Shown: positions 43,901 through 52,139 of the stretch, piece by piece
Numbering within the stretch: the first letter of the stretch is position 1
How the letters are laid out: each line of letters begins with the position of its first letter
Assembly (NCBI GenBank): GCA_963827315.1
Contig: CAWHAL010000004.1
Coordinates: 620,001 to 684,000, forward strand
Length of the DNA stretch: 64,000 bases
Direction: 5' to 3'
Source: CAVXEF01 sp963827315
GTDB taxonomy: Bacteria; Planctomycetota; Phycisphaerae; Sedimentisphaerales; Anaerobacaceae
Notes under the pieces: model-generated
What the model was told of the DNA's origin: nothing
The model's input: the letters and a program-made list of their open reading frames with translations, nothing else
Databases searched by the model: none
Translations under genes and position numbers: made by a program

Positions 43901-44884
43901 CTATTCCGGATATCCGTTCGGATACTTATTGTGCCATTTCCACGCCGTTTCAACAATCTTTTCAAGTTCTGCGTATTGTACTTTCCAGCCAAGCTCTTTT
44001 ATTGCCTTCGTCGCATTTGCGGTAAGAACCGGCGGGTCGCCCGCCCGACGTCCTGTTTCCGTTACCTTGAATTTTCTGCCCGAAACCTTCCTGACGGCCT
44101 CGATTACCTCTCTTACAGAATAACCTCTGTTATTGCCCAAGTTATAGACGACCTCCGTTGTCTTTTCCAGCTTATTCAGCGCCAATAGATGTGCCCTGCA
44201 CAGGTCTTCGACATGGATATAATCGCGAATGCATGTGCCGTCCGGCGTCGGATAGTCTGTCCCGTAGATTTTCACATCGCCGCTTTTACCCATCGCCGCT
44301 TTGATGGTCAGCGGGATAAGATGTGATTCCGGCCGATGGTCCTCCCCGAACCTGTAACCATCGCCCGCCCCGCACGCATTGAAATATCTAAGCGCCGCAT
44401 ATCGCAGCTTTCCCGCTTCGCTTTGATAATGACACATCGTTTCAATCGCAAGTTTCGTTTCTCCGTAGGGATTGATTGGCTTCTTTGGCGAATCCTCCGG
44501 AATCGGCACCTTCTCAGGCTCTCCATACACCGCCGCCGTGCTGCTGAATATAAATCTCCCAACCTCCGCCGCCTCCATCGCCGAAAGCAGATTCCGTGTA
44601 TTGCAGACATTATTTTGGTAGTACTTAAGCGGCTCCTGTACCGATTCACCGACCTCAATAAAAGCCGCAAAATGCATCACAGCTTCAATTCTCTTCTGTT
44701 TCAGTGTCTCAACAAGCAGCCCGAAATCGCTCAAATCCCCCTTAATGAACCGCGCCTCGCCGACCGCTGCTTTGTGTCCTTTGCTCAGATTATCAAAAAC
44801 AATCGGCTCATGCCCATTTGCCGCCAGCATCGCCGTCATATTACTGCCGATGTAACCCGCACCGCCGCAGACCAGCACCCGCAT
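43901..44884 (-). CDS. galE: UDP-glucose 4-epimerase
   Basis: The 327-residue extended SDR interconverts UDP-glucose and UDP-galactose. It has the NAD motif VCGGAGYIGSN, HFAAFIEVGESV, the FSSTAAVYG Ser block, NPYGETK with catalytic Tyr and Lys, and YFNACGAGDGYRFGEDH. It lies between the lipoprotein gene and the ROK kinase on the same strand with short gaps. The pairing suggests nucleotide sugar supply for surface glycans or Leloir-type galactose use. Confidence 0.95.
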   Translation of the reverse strand: MRVLVCGGAGYIGSNMTAMLAANGHEPIVFDNLSKGHKAAVGEARFIKGDLSDFGLLVETLKQKRIEAVMHFAAFIEVGESVQEPLKYYQNNVCNTRNLLSAMEAAEVGRFIFSSTAAVYGEPEKVPIPEDSPKKPINPYGETKLAIETMCHYQSEAGKLRYAALRYFNACGAGDGYRFGEDHRPESHLIPLTIKAAMGKSGDVKIYGTDYPTPDGTCIRDYIHVEDLCRAHLLALNKLEKTTEVVYNLGNNRGYSVREVIEAVRKVSGRKFKVTETGRRAGDPPVLTANATKAIKELGWKVQYAELEKIVETAWKWHNKYPNGYPE

Positions 44885-44887
44885 AAT

Positions 44888-45469
44888 CTATTTCCCTTCC
44901 CGCATCTTCGCCGCTTTATTTCCAACTCGTTTTAGAATCTCTGTCTCTAACAGTTCATCTCGTCCCAAATCTACCCATGTCATAAGCGTTTTTTGTCCTG
45001 CATCGAGTTTCAGCTTCTGCACTGCCGGATTGCTCTCCGAAAACATCTCGTAGCCTCGTCCTGTCCCACGCAGCAGCCGCTCCGGCAGGTTCAATCTCTG
45101 CGCACTCACTTTGCAGCCGATGCACAGCCGGCCGTCTTCTTGGCGCACATCCATTTCCACTACCCTTCGAATACTGTGCAGGTTCGACTCCGCCCAGTTG
45201 AAGGTTCCGACGTTGTCTTTCCGCCAGAACTCGAAAAACTGCGCCCCAGACAGCGGCCTGCTTCTTATCAATCCCTGCTCACCGTCGCTCTTCTCAATCT
45301 CAAAATGCATCTCACCAAGAACGTCCTCCGCCATCCGCATCGCCTTGGCTTTATCCGTATCACTCAAACATATCCGCTCTATCTTCTCGAACTGTTGCTG
45401 TTTGGCACAGCCTCCCAAAATCCCGACAACCACGCACGCCGCAAACGATAATATTTTAACTCTGTTCAT
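44888..45469 (-). CDS. Predicted lipoprotein, unrecognised
   Basis: The ATG at 45469 gives the lipoprotein signal NRVKILSFAACVVVGILGGC, with GGTGGAAA before it; the longer ORF to 45595 includes dispersed palindrome DNA. The 193-residue protein has strand-rich parts (MRMAEDVLGEMHFEIEKSD, DVRQEDGRLCIGCKVS) typical of planctomycete envelope proteins. No known family. It ends 3 bases before galE. Confidence 0.72.
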   Translation of the reverse strand: MNRVKILSFAACVVVGILGGCAKQQQFEKIERICLSDTDKAKAMRMAEDVLGEMHFEIEKSDGEQGLIRSRPLSGAQFFEFWRKDNVGTFNWAESNLHSIRRVVEMDVRQEDGRLCIGCKVSAQRLNLPERLLRGTGRGYEMFSESNPAVQKLKLDAGQKTLMTWVDLGRDELLETEILKRVGNKAAKMREGK

Positions 45470-45503
45470 TTTCCACCCGCTTTTTTCTGGTTTCTCATTT
45501 TTA

Positions 45504-45518
45504 TCCGCCTGTGGCAGA
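45504..45518. repeat. Dispersed palindrome, copy 4 (imperfect TCCGCC-TGT-GGCAGA)
   Basis: The element is preceded by TTTTA and matches the other copies with one mismatch in the right arm. It is one of three copies within 165 bases between the lipoprotein gene and pilT. Confidence 0.6.
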
Positions 45519-45566
45519 CTCGGCTGATTATACTGCCCATAGACCGCAACCTCAAGAATCAATTTA

Positions 45567-45581
45567 TCCGCCTGCGGCAGG
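45567..45581. repeat. Dispersed palindrome, copy 5 (imperfect TCCGCC-TGC-GGCAGG)
   Basis: A diverged copy preceded by TTTA. Together with copies 4 and 6 it makes a small cluster spaced about 63 and 84 bases apart. Confidence 0.55.
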
Positions 45582-45650
45582 TTGCTTTCTGCCAATCACG
45601 ATTGTATAATACCTATTGTTATAGAAACCCAAATCAGCAGCACAATTTTA

Positions 45651-45665
45651 TCCGCCTGTGGCGGA
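45651..45665. repeat. Dispersed palindrome, copy 6 (TCCGCC-TGT-GGCGGA)
   Basis: A perfect copy, preceded by TTTTA, which ends 12 bases before the pilT start. If transcribed it would form a hairpin right at the pilT ribosome binding region, so it may affect translation. Confidence 0.7.
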
Positions 45666-45677
45666 CGGAGCTGACCT

Positions 45678-46814
45678 ATGACCGAAGAATATCCCGCCTT
45701 CGCAAAAGTTTACCTCACCCAGAATCTCGGCAAATTAAGCATTCTCGATATGCTCAACTACTTTGTGGAAAAAGGCGCGATGCGTGTCTCCGACCTGCAC
45801 ATCAAAGTCGGCGCACCGCCGACATACCGCATCGACGGTAATCTCGTAAAACTGAAAGGTGATAACATCGACCCCAAAGTGGCAACCCAGCTTATCTACC
45901 CGCTTCTGTCGGAGCTAAATCTGCAAAAGTATCAAACCGCTTACAGCGTCGACAGCTCTTACAGGCTCGGCGACCTGCAGTTCCGAATAAACGTTTTCAA
46001 GGAAAACGATGGCATCGCCGCTGCCATCCGCGCCCTGTCTCTCGACATCCCTAAAATTGAGGACATCGGCTTCCCGAACGATGTCTGGCAGGACATCATA
46101 AATCGAAAGAATGGCCTCGTCCTCGTAACAGGCATCACAGGCGCCGGAAAATCCACAACTATCGCATCACTTATCGACCGAATAAGCGAAAAGAGTGCCT
46201 GCAGAATCATTACCCTCGAAGACCCCATCGAGTACATCTATCAGCAGAAGTACTCTATCATCTCACAGCGGGAGGTCGGAAGGGACGTCCACAGCTTCGT
46301 CGATGGCCTGCGCTCAATAATGCGCGAGGACCCCGACATAATTTTTGTCGGCGAGATGCGCGACCCCGAAACAATCTCGATGACACTGATGGCCGCAGAA
46401 ACCGGACACCTCGTATTCTCAACTATCCACACAAGGGACGCAACCGGCACAATAACCCGCATCCTCGATTACTTCCCCGAAGGCCGTCAGGACGAAGTCT
46501 CTAATCAGCTTTCGCTCGGCTTAAGATACGTAATCTGCCAGAAGCTCATCCCAAAAAAGGACGCTACCGGCAGAATCGCCGTTATGGAAATCCTCAACAA
46601 CAACTATGCCTGCGCTAACCTCATACGAACCGGAAAAATCGAGCAAATCTATTCTCAGCTCCAGACAAAAACAAAAAACAAGCCCGACGAAAAAATGATT
46701 ACTATGGAAAGGCATCTCGCATCGCTGGTAAAAGCCGACAAACTCGACCTCCTCGAGGCCCAAAAATGGGCCAACAATATCACCAGTTTCGTCGACGCTA
46801 TGAAACGGGACTAA
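45678..46814 (+). CDS. pilT: Type IV pilus retraction ATPase PilT-like
   Basis: A 378-residue GspE/PilT-family ATPase. N-terminal region has DLHIKVGAPPTYRIDGNL (the PilT-type N domain); then VTGITGAGKSTTIASL Walker A near 155, the Asp box ITLEDPIEYIY, Walker B EDPDIIFVGEMRDPET and the His box GHLVFSTIHT. No zinc Cys motif, as expected for PilT rather than PilB. It would power pilus retraction in the cytoplasm. Other pilus genes are not adjacent, but pseudopilin genes lie at 60.9-64 kb. Confidence 0.9.
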   Translation: MTEEYPAFAKVYLTQNLGKLSILDMLNYFVEKGAMRVSDLHIKVGAPPTYRIDGNLVKLKGDNIDPKVATQLIYPLLSELNLQKYQTAYSVDSSYRLGDLQFRINVFKENDGIAAAIRALSLDIPKIEDIGFPNDVWQDIINRKNGLVLVTGITGAGKSTTIASLIDRISEKSACRIITLEDPIEYIYQQKYSIISQREVGRDVHSFVDGLRSIMREDPDIIFVGEMRDPETISMTLMAAETGHLVFSTIHTRDATGTITRILDYFPEGRQDEVSNQLSLGLRYVICQKLIPKKDATGRIAVMEILNNNYACANLIRTGKIEQIYSQLQTKTKNKPDEKMITMERHLASLVKADKLDLLEAQKWANNITSFVDAMKRD

Positions 46815-46866
46815 ATTCGTCGTACGTGATGCGCACCGCGCAAAAGAATGTACGCTGTACGTTTAT

Positions 46867-47760
46867 ATGACTATCAAATTCTACTGCCCAAACTGCGATG
46901 CCCTTATCGCCTTTGACTCTAAGCACGTCGGAAAACGCGCACGCTGCCTGACCTGCAGCCAAATCTTCATAATCCCTTCGAAAGACGACGAAATACCCAA
47001 AAAAATCAAACCTGAGCCGGAAAGAATCGACCCTGTCCCCGGCTTCTACCACGCCCTTTTTGTTGACTCCTGGAAAATCTTTATCGACCCGCGAAACGCA
47101 GCCTCCCTCGCGTTCGTCATCGCGGTAATCTGCTTCAGATTCTTCCTCACTCGCGAAATATGTTGCGCCCACCTGGCGTCCCTTATCGCCGGGGGCTGGC
47201 TGCTCGGCTTTTACCTCAACATCATTTACGAATCAGCCTTTGAAATAGACACCCTACCTGAGATTTCCCTCGGAACTGGCGTTACTTTCCTGTGGAATAT
47301 CATCAAGCCGTTTGCAATCTTCTTCTTCACTATGGCCGTTGTGCAGCTCCCATTCATCATCGCCCTCGCTCTGCTGCAAGACAAAGGCCTCACGCCGGCG
47401 AATATGTGGGATGCGAAAACAGGCTTTCATTTGCTCTTGCAGGCACTCTTTATCTTTGGATTGTTTCTCTTCCCAATAGCGATACTAACTGCTGCCATAG
47501 GCCAGGACTTTATTATGTTGGTTAGGCCTGATTATCTTATCGTCCCTGTATGTAGAGCCTTTGTCCCCTACCTGATAACCGTTGTATTGCTTGTTCTTGC
47601 CGCTGTTCTTGAAATGCAGACCGCCCAATACGCCCCATTACCTCTCCCGGCTCTCGCATCTCGGCTCGGATTAAATCTCGCCGTACAGGTCCCTGCAATA
47701 ATCGCTATGCGCTCTATTGGCCTGTTCTACCGCCACTATTCCTGCTATCTCCGCTGGTAA
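46867..47760 (+). CDS. Zinc-ribbon, multi-pass membrane protein
   Basis: The 297-residue protein has an N-terminal zinc ribbon (FYCPNCDALI and RCLTCSQIF, four Cys within 30 residues) then a basic linker (PKKIKPEPERIDPVPG) and about six hydrophobic segments. The pattern of a CxxC zinc finger followed by a DUF4013-like membrane domain is seen in planctomycetes, and the function is unknown. It follows pilT at 52 bases on the same strand. Confidence 0.72.
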   Translation: MTIKFYCPNCDALIAFDSKHVGKRARCLTCSQIFIIPSKDDEIPKKIKPEPERIDPVPGFYHALFVDSWKIFIDPRNAASLAFVIAVICFRFFLTREICCAHLASLIAGGWLLGFYLNIIYESAFEIDTLPEISLGTGVTFLWNIIKPFAIFFFTMAVVQLPFIIALALLQDKGLTPANMWDAKTGFHLLLQALFIFGLFLFPIAILTAAIGQDFIMLVRPDYLIVPVCRAFVPYLITVVLLVLAAVLEMQTAQYAPLPLPALASRLGLNLAVQVPAIIAMRSIGLFYRHYSCYLRW

Positions 47761-47955
47761 ATCACTCCTCATTGCACAACCGAGTCAAATTTAGGACTTG
47801 AAATATCCAGAATTAGAAAAAATCAAAAAATTGAAGGGTATTTTAGAAGGCACGATATGGTTTTTTAGGGTTAAAAATGAAGGTCAGAATGTTAAGTCGC
47901 AACGATTGGGCAAAATGGGCAAAATAAAATTCACATCAAATGCGCAAGTTGAGTG

Positions 47956-48033
47956 AAAAAAATGCAAAAAAATGTAAAAAATTTGCAAAAATTCGTAAAA
48001 ATTTCAAAAAATTCGCAAAAATTGCACGAAATT
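47956..48033. other. Phased A-tract array, predicted curved DNA
   Basis: Eight A-runs start at 47956, 47966, 47976, 47987, 47997, 48006, 48017 and 48029, a spacing of 9-12 bases averaging about 10.4, in phase with the helix. They are separated by TG, TTTG, TTCG or TTTC. Such phasing predicts strong intrinsic bending. The ORFs read in this tract (plus 47953-48183 and minus 47931-48206) are low-complexity and have no real protein signal. Confidence 0.7.
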
Positions 48034-48179
48034 GGTGCGTTTTGGACAGCGATTGATGTACCCCCTTGCGCAAATTTGCGCGGGGAAAAAAGACTCAAAA
48101 CCACAGGGTTTTCGCAACAAATGCGCAGGCGAAATAAGGAGATTTTCGTATCAAACGCGCAAGTATTCTTGGCTTTCTT

Positions 48180-48230
48180 TTGACATGGATTAACACAGAT
48201 TGACACGGATTTTTTAATTTGACGGGGATT
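48180..48230. repeat. Three iterated repeats TTGACRNGGATT
   Basis: TTGACATGGATT (48180-48191), TTGACACGGATT (48200-48211) and TTGACGGGGATT (48219-48230) are spaced 20 and 19 bases apart on one face of the helix. They overlap a candidate promoter and precede the Gabija-like genes. The repeat unit also resembles a sequence common in planctomycete intergenic DNA, so it may be a dispersed element and not an operator. Confidence 0.6.
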
Positions 48231-48247
48231 GTGGATTTGGGTAATGT
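48219..48247 (+). promoter_or_regulatory. Candidate sigma-70 promoter for the defence island
   Basis: TTGACG (48219-48224) and TAATGT (48242-48247) are separated by 17 bases. The -35 is the third of the iterated repeats. A transcript would start near 48254, run through the short ORF at 48283 and into gajA. Confidence 0.45.
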
Positions 48248-48282
48248 GTGGTCGGGAAATTATCGCGATTTAAGAGGATATT

Positions 48283-48357
48283 ATGGCAGAGGATGCTGTT
48301 CAAAAATACCTGACTGACGTATGGGAGATTTACCGAACCGGAGGCGGCGAAGATTGA
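48283..48357 (+). pseudogene. Truncated restriction/methylase-like leader ORF (24 residues)
   Basis: The ATG follows AGAGGATATT, a good ribosome binding site, and the peptide contains AVQKYLTDVWEIYRTGGGE. That matches the typical N-terminus of type ISP / BREX-like adenine methyltransferases (a YL..V.EIY..G pattern). A stop follows at 48355. It ends 15 bases before gajA. It is therefore either a gene remnant or a leader peptide. The match is short and remembered, not searched. Confidence 0.45.
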
Positions 48358-48372
48358 GTTTAAGGTAATATA

Positions 48373-50154
48373 ATGGGAGAGACAGAATTTACGAGCGGCA
48401 TAAGAATTATCGAAGTAAGAATGCGGAATTTTCGTTCCTTAAAAAAAGTAGATGTCAAATTAGATTGGCTTTCTGTTTTAATTGGAGCTAATAATTCGGG
48501 CAAAACAAGTTTCTTAGAAGCCCTTAATGCTGCAATAGGAGCGGTTCGTCATAATATCACAATTGATGATATATTCCTCGATTCAAACGAGAAAAGACCG
48601 CCTAAAGATCGCGTTGTAATAATTGACTTACTTATTCGACCAATTGATAAACAAGGACAAATTCTCGAAAAATTACCATTAGGTAGTCCATGGACAGAAC
48701 TATGGGGTAATGGTATCTCGCAAGATGAAGATGTTAATGATTTTGTTGGGATTAGAACAATAGCTAAATGGAACTCAACCCGTGGTGAGTATATTACTGA
48801 ACGCAAATTTTTAAGTGAGTGGTTAAAAGATTCTATCAACATCGAGAAGGCGAAAACAAATGAAAAAATCACTGTAGGCGCAAGACATCTTGAGCCCATA
48901 GCCTTATATTTCATGGACGCAAAAAGGGATATTCTTGATGAAATGCGAAATAGAGGATCTTTTTGGTATAAACTTGTTTCTGATCTTGATATGCCCGAGA
49001 ACCAAGTCAAAGAAGCGGAAAAGATATTAAATGATCTAAATGCAAAGATTATTTCCAATAGTGAGGTGTTGAGACATGTCCAAAGTCATCTCGATGAACT
49101 TTATAAAACGATACATTGTGATAAAGGAGGGGTCAGCATAACACCGCTGACAAGAAATATAAGAGATCTATCAAAGGGGATGGATGTAAATTTTTCCACT
49201 TCAGGAGCACAGTCTTTTCCGTTAGCTCGGCATGGGATGGGAACACGGAGCCTTGCCTCTATTTTAACTTTCAAAGCATATAGCTCATGGAGACAAAAGA
49301 AGGCAAAAGGTTCAGTTCATTCAATACTAGCGATGGAGGAACCTGAGACACATTTGCATCCGCAGGCGCAAAGGGCAATGTATTGGCAAATACAAGACAT
49401 AACCGGGCAACGAATCATAAGCACGCATTCTCCATATTTGGCAAGTCAGGCCGATATATCATCATTTAGACATTTTCAAAAAGTGAATTCAGAGACAATT
49501 GTTTCAACATACGATAGCACTTTGTTATCTTCTGATGATCTGCGCAAAATTAATCGTATGGTTATGAATACGAGGGGAGAAATGCTTTTTGCAAGAGCAA
49601 TTGTTCTCTTTGAGGGAGAAACGGAAGAACAAGCAATACCTATTTTTGCAGAAAAGTTTTTTAAATATTCGACAATAAGCTTGGGTATTACTTTTATTGG
49701 TGTCGGAGGGTATGGAAGCTACACGCCATTTTTGCGAATGGCCACCGCATTTAATATCCCATGGTATATTTTTAGTGATGGACAGATTGAGGCCATTAAC
49801 GGTGTTTCCGATTGCCTTAAAAGAATCAACCTTAAACTTCCTTTGAAAAATGTGTTTATAATCCCAAAGAATTTAGATTTTGAAAAATATCTGGCTATAA
49901 AACAATATAAAGACGTTTTAATTAACATGATAGTCGAAGTGAACGCTACCTGTGAAAAGCATAAGCAGGCATTAACACAAGAATGGTCAAAAAAGACAGA
50001 TGTTCTTAATGATATATATGCCGAGTTATCGTCGAATAAAACAAAATATGCAGCCCATATCGCACGTGCAATTTCTTGCATTGCTGATGTGGAATTGCAA
50101 GTCCCTGTTTTAATGAAACAATTGTTTGAGAAGATTAAAACGGATTTATTTTAA
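48373..50154 (+). CDS. GajA-like OLD-family ATPase/TOPRIM nuclease
   Basis: The 593-residue protein has an SMC/ABC-type AAA15 ATPase (Walker A GANNSGKT at 38-45, AMEEPETHLHP at 320-330 with Walker B, ISTHSPY switch near 349-355) and a C-terminal TOPRIM domain beginning LFEGETEEQAIP with Glu414 and ending WYIFSDGQ with Asp469. This is the OLD nuclease plan. The second Asp of the usual DxD is replaced (DGQ), so activity may differ. A UvrD-like helicase follows 8 bases later, which together defines a Gabija-type pair. Composition is AT-rich, marking transfer. A ribosome binding site AAGG lies 8 bases before the ATG. Confidence 0.87.
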   Translation: MGETEFTSGIRIIEVRMRNFRSLKKVDVKLDWLSVLIGANNSGKTSFLEALNAAIGAVRHNITIDDIFLDSNEKRPPKDRVVIIDLLIRPIDKQGQILEKLPLGSPWTELWGNGISQDEDVNDFVGIRTIAKWNSTRGEYITERKFLSEWLKDSINIEKAKTNEKITVGARHLEPIALYFMDAKRDILDEMRNRGSFWYKLVSDLDMPENQVKEAEKILNDLNAKIISNSEVLRHVQSHLDELYKTIHCDKGGVSITPLTRNIRDLSKGMDVNFSTSGAQSFPLARHGMGTRSLASILTFKAYSSWRQKKAKGSVHSILAMEEPETHLHPQAQRAMYWQIQDITGQRIISTHSPYLASQADISSFRHFQKVNSETIVSTYDSTLLSSDDLRKINRMVMNTRGEMLFARAIVLFEGETEEQAIPIFAEKFFKYSTISLGITFIGVGGYGSYTPFLRMATAFNIPWYIFSDGQIEAINGVSDCLKRINLKLPLKNVFIIPKNLDFEKYLAIKQYKDVLINMIVEVNATCEKHKQALTQEWSKKTDVLNDIYAELSSNKTKYAAHIARAISCIADVELQVPVLMKQLFEKIKTDLF

Positions 50155-50162
50155 TGTAATTA

Positions 50163-52022
50163 GTGATGGTATTAAAAATGACACGATTATCATTATCAAA
50201 AACGCAAAAGCAAATTGTCGATTTCGGGGATGGAGCTTTGCTCGTAGTTGCTGGGCCCGGCTCTGGTAAAACCCGCGTTGTAACAGAAAGAATAAGACGC
50301 ATCCTTTCCGAAGAACAAGGACATTTCAGAGTATTGGCTTTAACTTTTACTAATAAAGCAGCCAATGAAATGAAAGAACGGCTGTCTGAATTTCCCGATA
50401 TTGAAAGTCGCGCTTTCATAGGCACTTTGCATAGCTTCTGCATGGAAGTATTAGCAAATAGGGGTAAATCAGTAGGTATCAATGGACTTCCTAATATCTT
50501 TGAATTATACGAAGACCGTAAATACATTCTAAGGCAGGCAGTGTTGAATGAACCTGATTTGGCTATTGAGCTTAGAAATGCTGGTGATAATAAGGAACAG
50601 AATAATTTATTATCGCGCTGGCTTGAAATGATTGGACGAGCCAAAAACAATTTACGTCTTCCTGAAATGATCGATGATGAAATTGAAAGCAGGGTATATC
50701 AGGTCTATAACTCAGGGCTTAGGGCTTCAAACGCAGTCGATTACGATGATTTGCTTTTATTAACGTATCAAATATTTATAGAAACCCCTAAAATTGCAGA
50801 TTTTTATAGGAGGCAATATAAATATATTTGTATCGACGAGTCGCAGGATTTGAATGAAGCTCAATATCAAGTATTAAAAGCATTATGTGGGACTGAATAT
50901 AAAAATATTATGATGGTTGGCGATCCTAAGCAGGCCATTTATATGTGGAGAGACGCAAACCCGAAATATTTAGACTTGTTTTTAAAAGACTTTGGCGCCA
51001 AGAAAATTGTGTTAAAGGATAATTATCGTTGTTCGAAATCAGTCGTAAATGTAGCACAGAGATTGGCTCCAGAATATAGTGTCGAGGGGCAACTCCCAAT
51101 CAAAGGTGAAGTTGTCTTGTTAGAAGGCGATAACGAAGAGGATGAAGCAAATCAAATATTAAGTTATCTGAGCAATTTAATTAAAAATGGGCACAGAGAT
51201 ATAGAAGGAAGCATCACTTTAAATAAATGTGCGTTACTCGCACGAAATCGGTACGTGTTCACAGAAATTGAAAAGCAGTTAAAAAGATTGGAATGGTTAT
51301 ATTATAAGCAGTTGACCGCTAATGACGAGTTTGAAACAGATGTGATAAAGGATTTTGAGTTATGTTTACGCCTCCTCGCAAATCCTGATGATAAATTACA
51401 TTTGGAAATTCTTCTGAAGCGATGGAACGAAGATTTATCACGTATTTATGACATGTCTGCTGATATTCATGGAGAAATCTTAAAGCTCGCGAAGAAAAAA
51501 AGGCCATGCTTATATGATGCCATAATTTCTTTGGGACATAAGGACGGGAATTTAAATCTCATTAAAGCATTAGATAAGATCAATGAGCATGCCCAACAAA
51601 TAATGAATGATGATGAAGAGCGAGAGCTTTTGATAAATGATATTGGAATAATGAGGAAACATTGGGATGCCTACATAAGAAAAGAAACTGGTGGTAATCA
51701 AAACATTTCAATGTTCCTCGCCCAAGTAGCTCTTGGTGAAACTCAACAACCGCGACAAGACGGCTTGGCTCTATTGACTGTTCATTCTGCGAAAGGATTA
51801 GAATTTGATGTTGTAGTGGTGATGGGTTTGATGGAAGGGGTATTTCCTGATTATAGAGCTAAAGGTGCTTCACTAGATGAAGAAAAACGTAACATATTTG
51901 TTGCGGTTACACGGTCCAAGCGATTACTGGCTTTGTCATATTCCAAAACCAAGAAAATGCCTTGGGGAGATGTTAAGATACAGAAACGATCAAGGTATTT
52001 GGATGAAATATTTACCGAGTAG
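50163..52022 (+). CDS. GajB-like UvrD/Rep-family helicase
   Basis: The start may be GTG 50163, ATG 50166 or ATG 50178. The 619-residue (longest) protein has the full SF1A motif set: VVAGPGSGKTRVV (Walker A), ALTFTNKAANEMKERL (Ia), GTLHSFCM, CIDESQDLNEAQ (II), MVGDPKQAIYMWRDA (III), NYRCSKSVV (IV), LLTVHSAKGLEFDVVV (V) and RNIFVAVTRSKRLLAL (VI). In Gabija the helicase partners the OLD nuclease to degrade phage DNA. It is longer than classical GajB (about 490 residues), and AT-rich like gajA. A short coupled ORF region follows. Confidence 0.88.
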   Translation: MMVLKMTRLSLSKTQKQIVDFGDGALLVVAGPGSGKTRVVTERIRRILSEEQGHFRVLALTFTNKAANEMKERLSEFPDIESRAFIGTLHSFCMEVLANRGKSVGINGLPNIFELYEDRKYILRQAVLNEPDLAIELRNAGDNKEQNNLLSRWLEMIGRAKNNLRLPEMIDDEIESRVYQVYNSGLRASNAVDYDDLLLLTYQIFIETPKIADFYRRQYKYICIDESQDLNEAQYQVLKALCGTEYKNIMMVGDPKQAIYMWRDANPKYLDLFLKDFGAKKIVLKDNYRCSKSVVNVAQRLAPEYSVEGQLPIKGEVVLLEGDNEEDEANQILSYLSNLIKNGHRDIEGSITLNKCALLARNRYVFTEIEKQLKRLEWLYYKQLTANDEFETDVIKDFELCLRLLANPDDKLHLEILLKRWNEDLSRIYDMSADIHGEILKLAKKKRPCLYDAIISLGHKDGNLNLIKALDKINEHAQQIMNDDEERELLINDIGIMRKHWDAYIRKETGGNQNISMFLAQVALGETQQPRQDGLALLTVHSAKGLEFDVVVVMGLMEGVFPDYRAKGASLDEEKRNIFVAVTRSKRLLALSYSKTKKMPWGDVKIQKRSRYLDEIFTE

Positions 52023-52029
52023 TTAAATT

Positions 52030-52083
52030 ATGAAGCTTCAATTCGACGCAAAAGATTTTATGGCAGGAAAGAAGCTTTTATGA
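52030..52083 (+). pseudogene. 17-residue ORF between gajB and the DUF2130 gene
   Basis: The peptide MKLQFDAKDFMAGKKLL resembles the N-terminal few residues of type III restriction (Res) subunits, which often start MKLQFD. Nothing else of such a gene remains. Its stop (TGA 52081-52083) overlaps the next ATG by ATGA. The similarity is short and from memory. Confidence 0.3.
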
Positions 52084-52139
52084 AAAGGGAAAGAAAATAC
52101 AATTTCGATATTAATAAGCCAGGAGTTATTTATGCCTGA
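52080..52139 (+). CDS. Short coupled ORF (19 residues) overlapping the DUF2130 start
   Basis: It begins within the stop of the previous ORF (ATGA overlap) and its own stop overlaps the DUF2130 start region. It reads MKRERKYNFDINKPG then VIYA. It may be a leader peptide that couples translation. The ribosome binding site for DUF2130 (AGGAG) lies inside it. Confidence 0.35.
   Translation: MKRERKYNFDINKPGVIYA

Noticed and set aside
43337..44188. 283-residue ORF on the plus strand
   Set aside because: It is antisense to the ROK kinase and galE, both clearly real.
47931..48206. ORFs on both strands over the A-tract region
   Set aside because: They are low-complexity translations (Lys/Asn/Gln or Phe/Cys) of phased A-tracts, with no supporting start signal.
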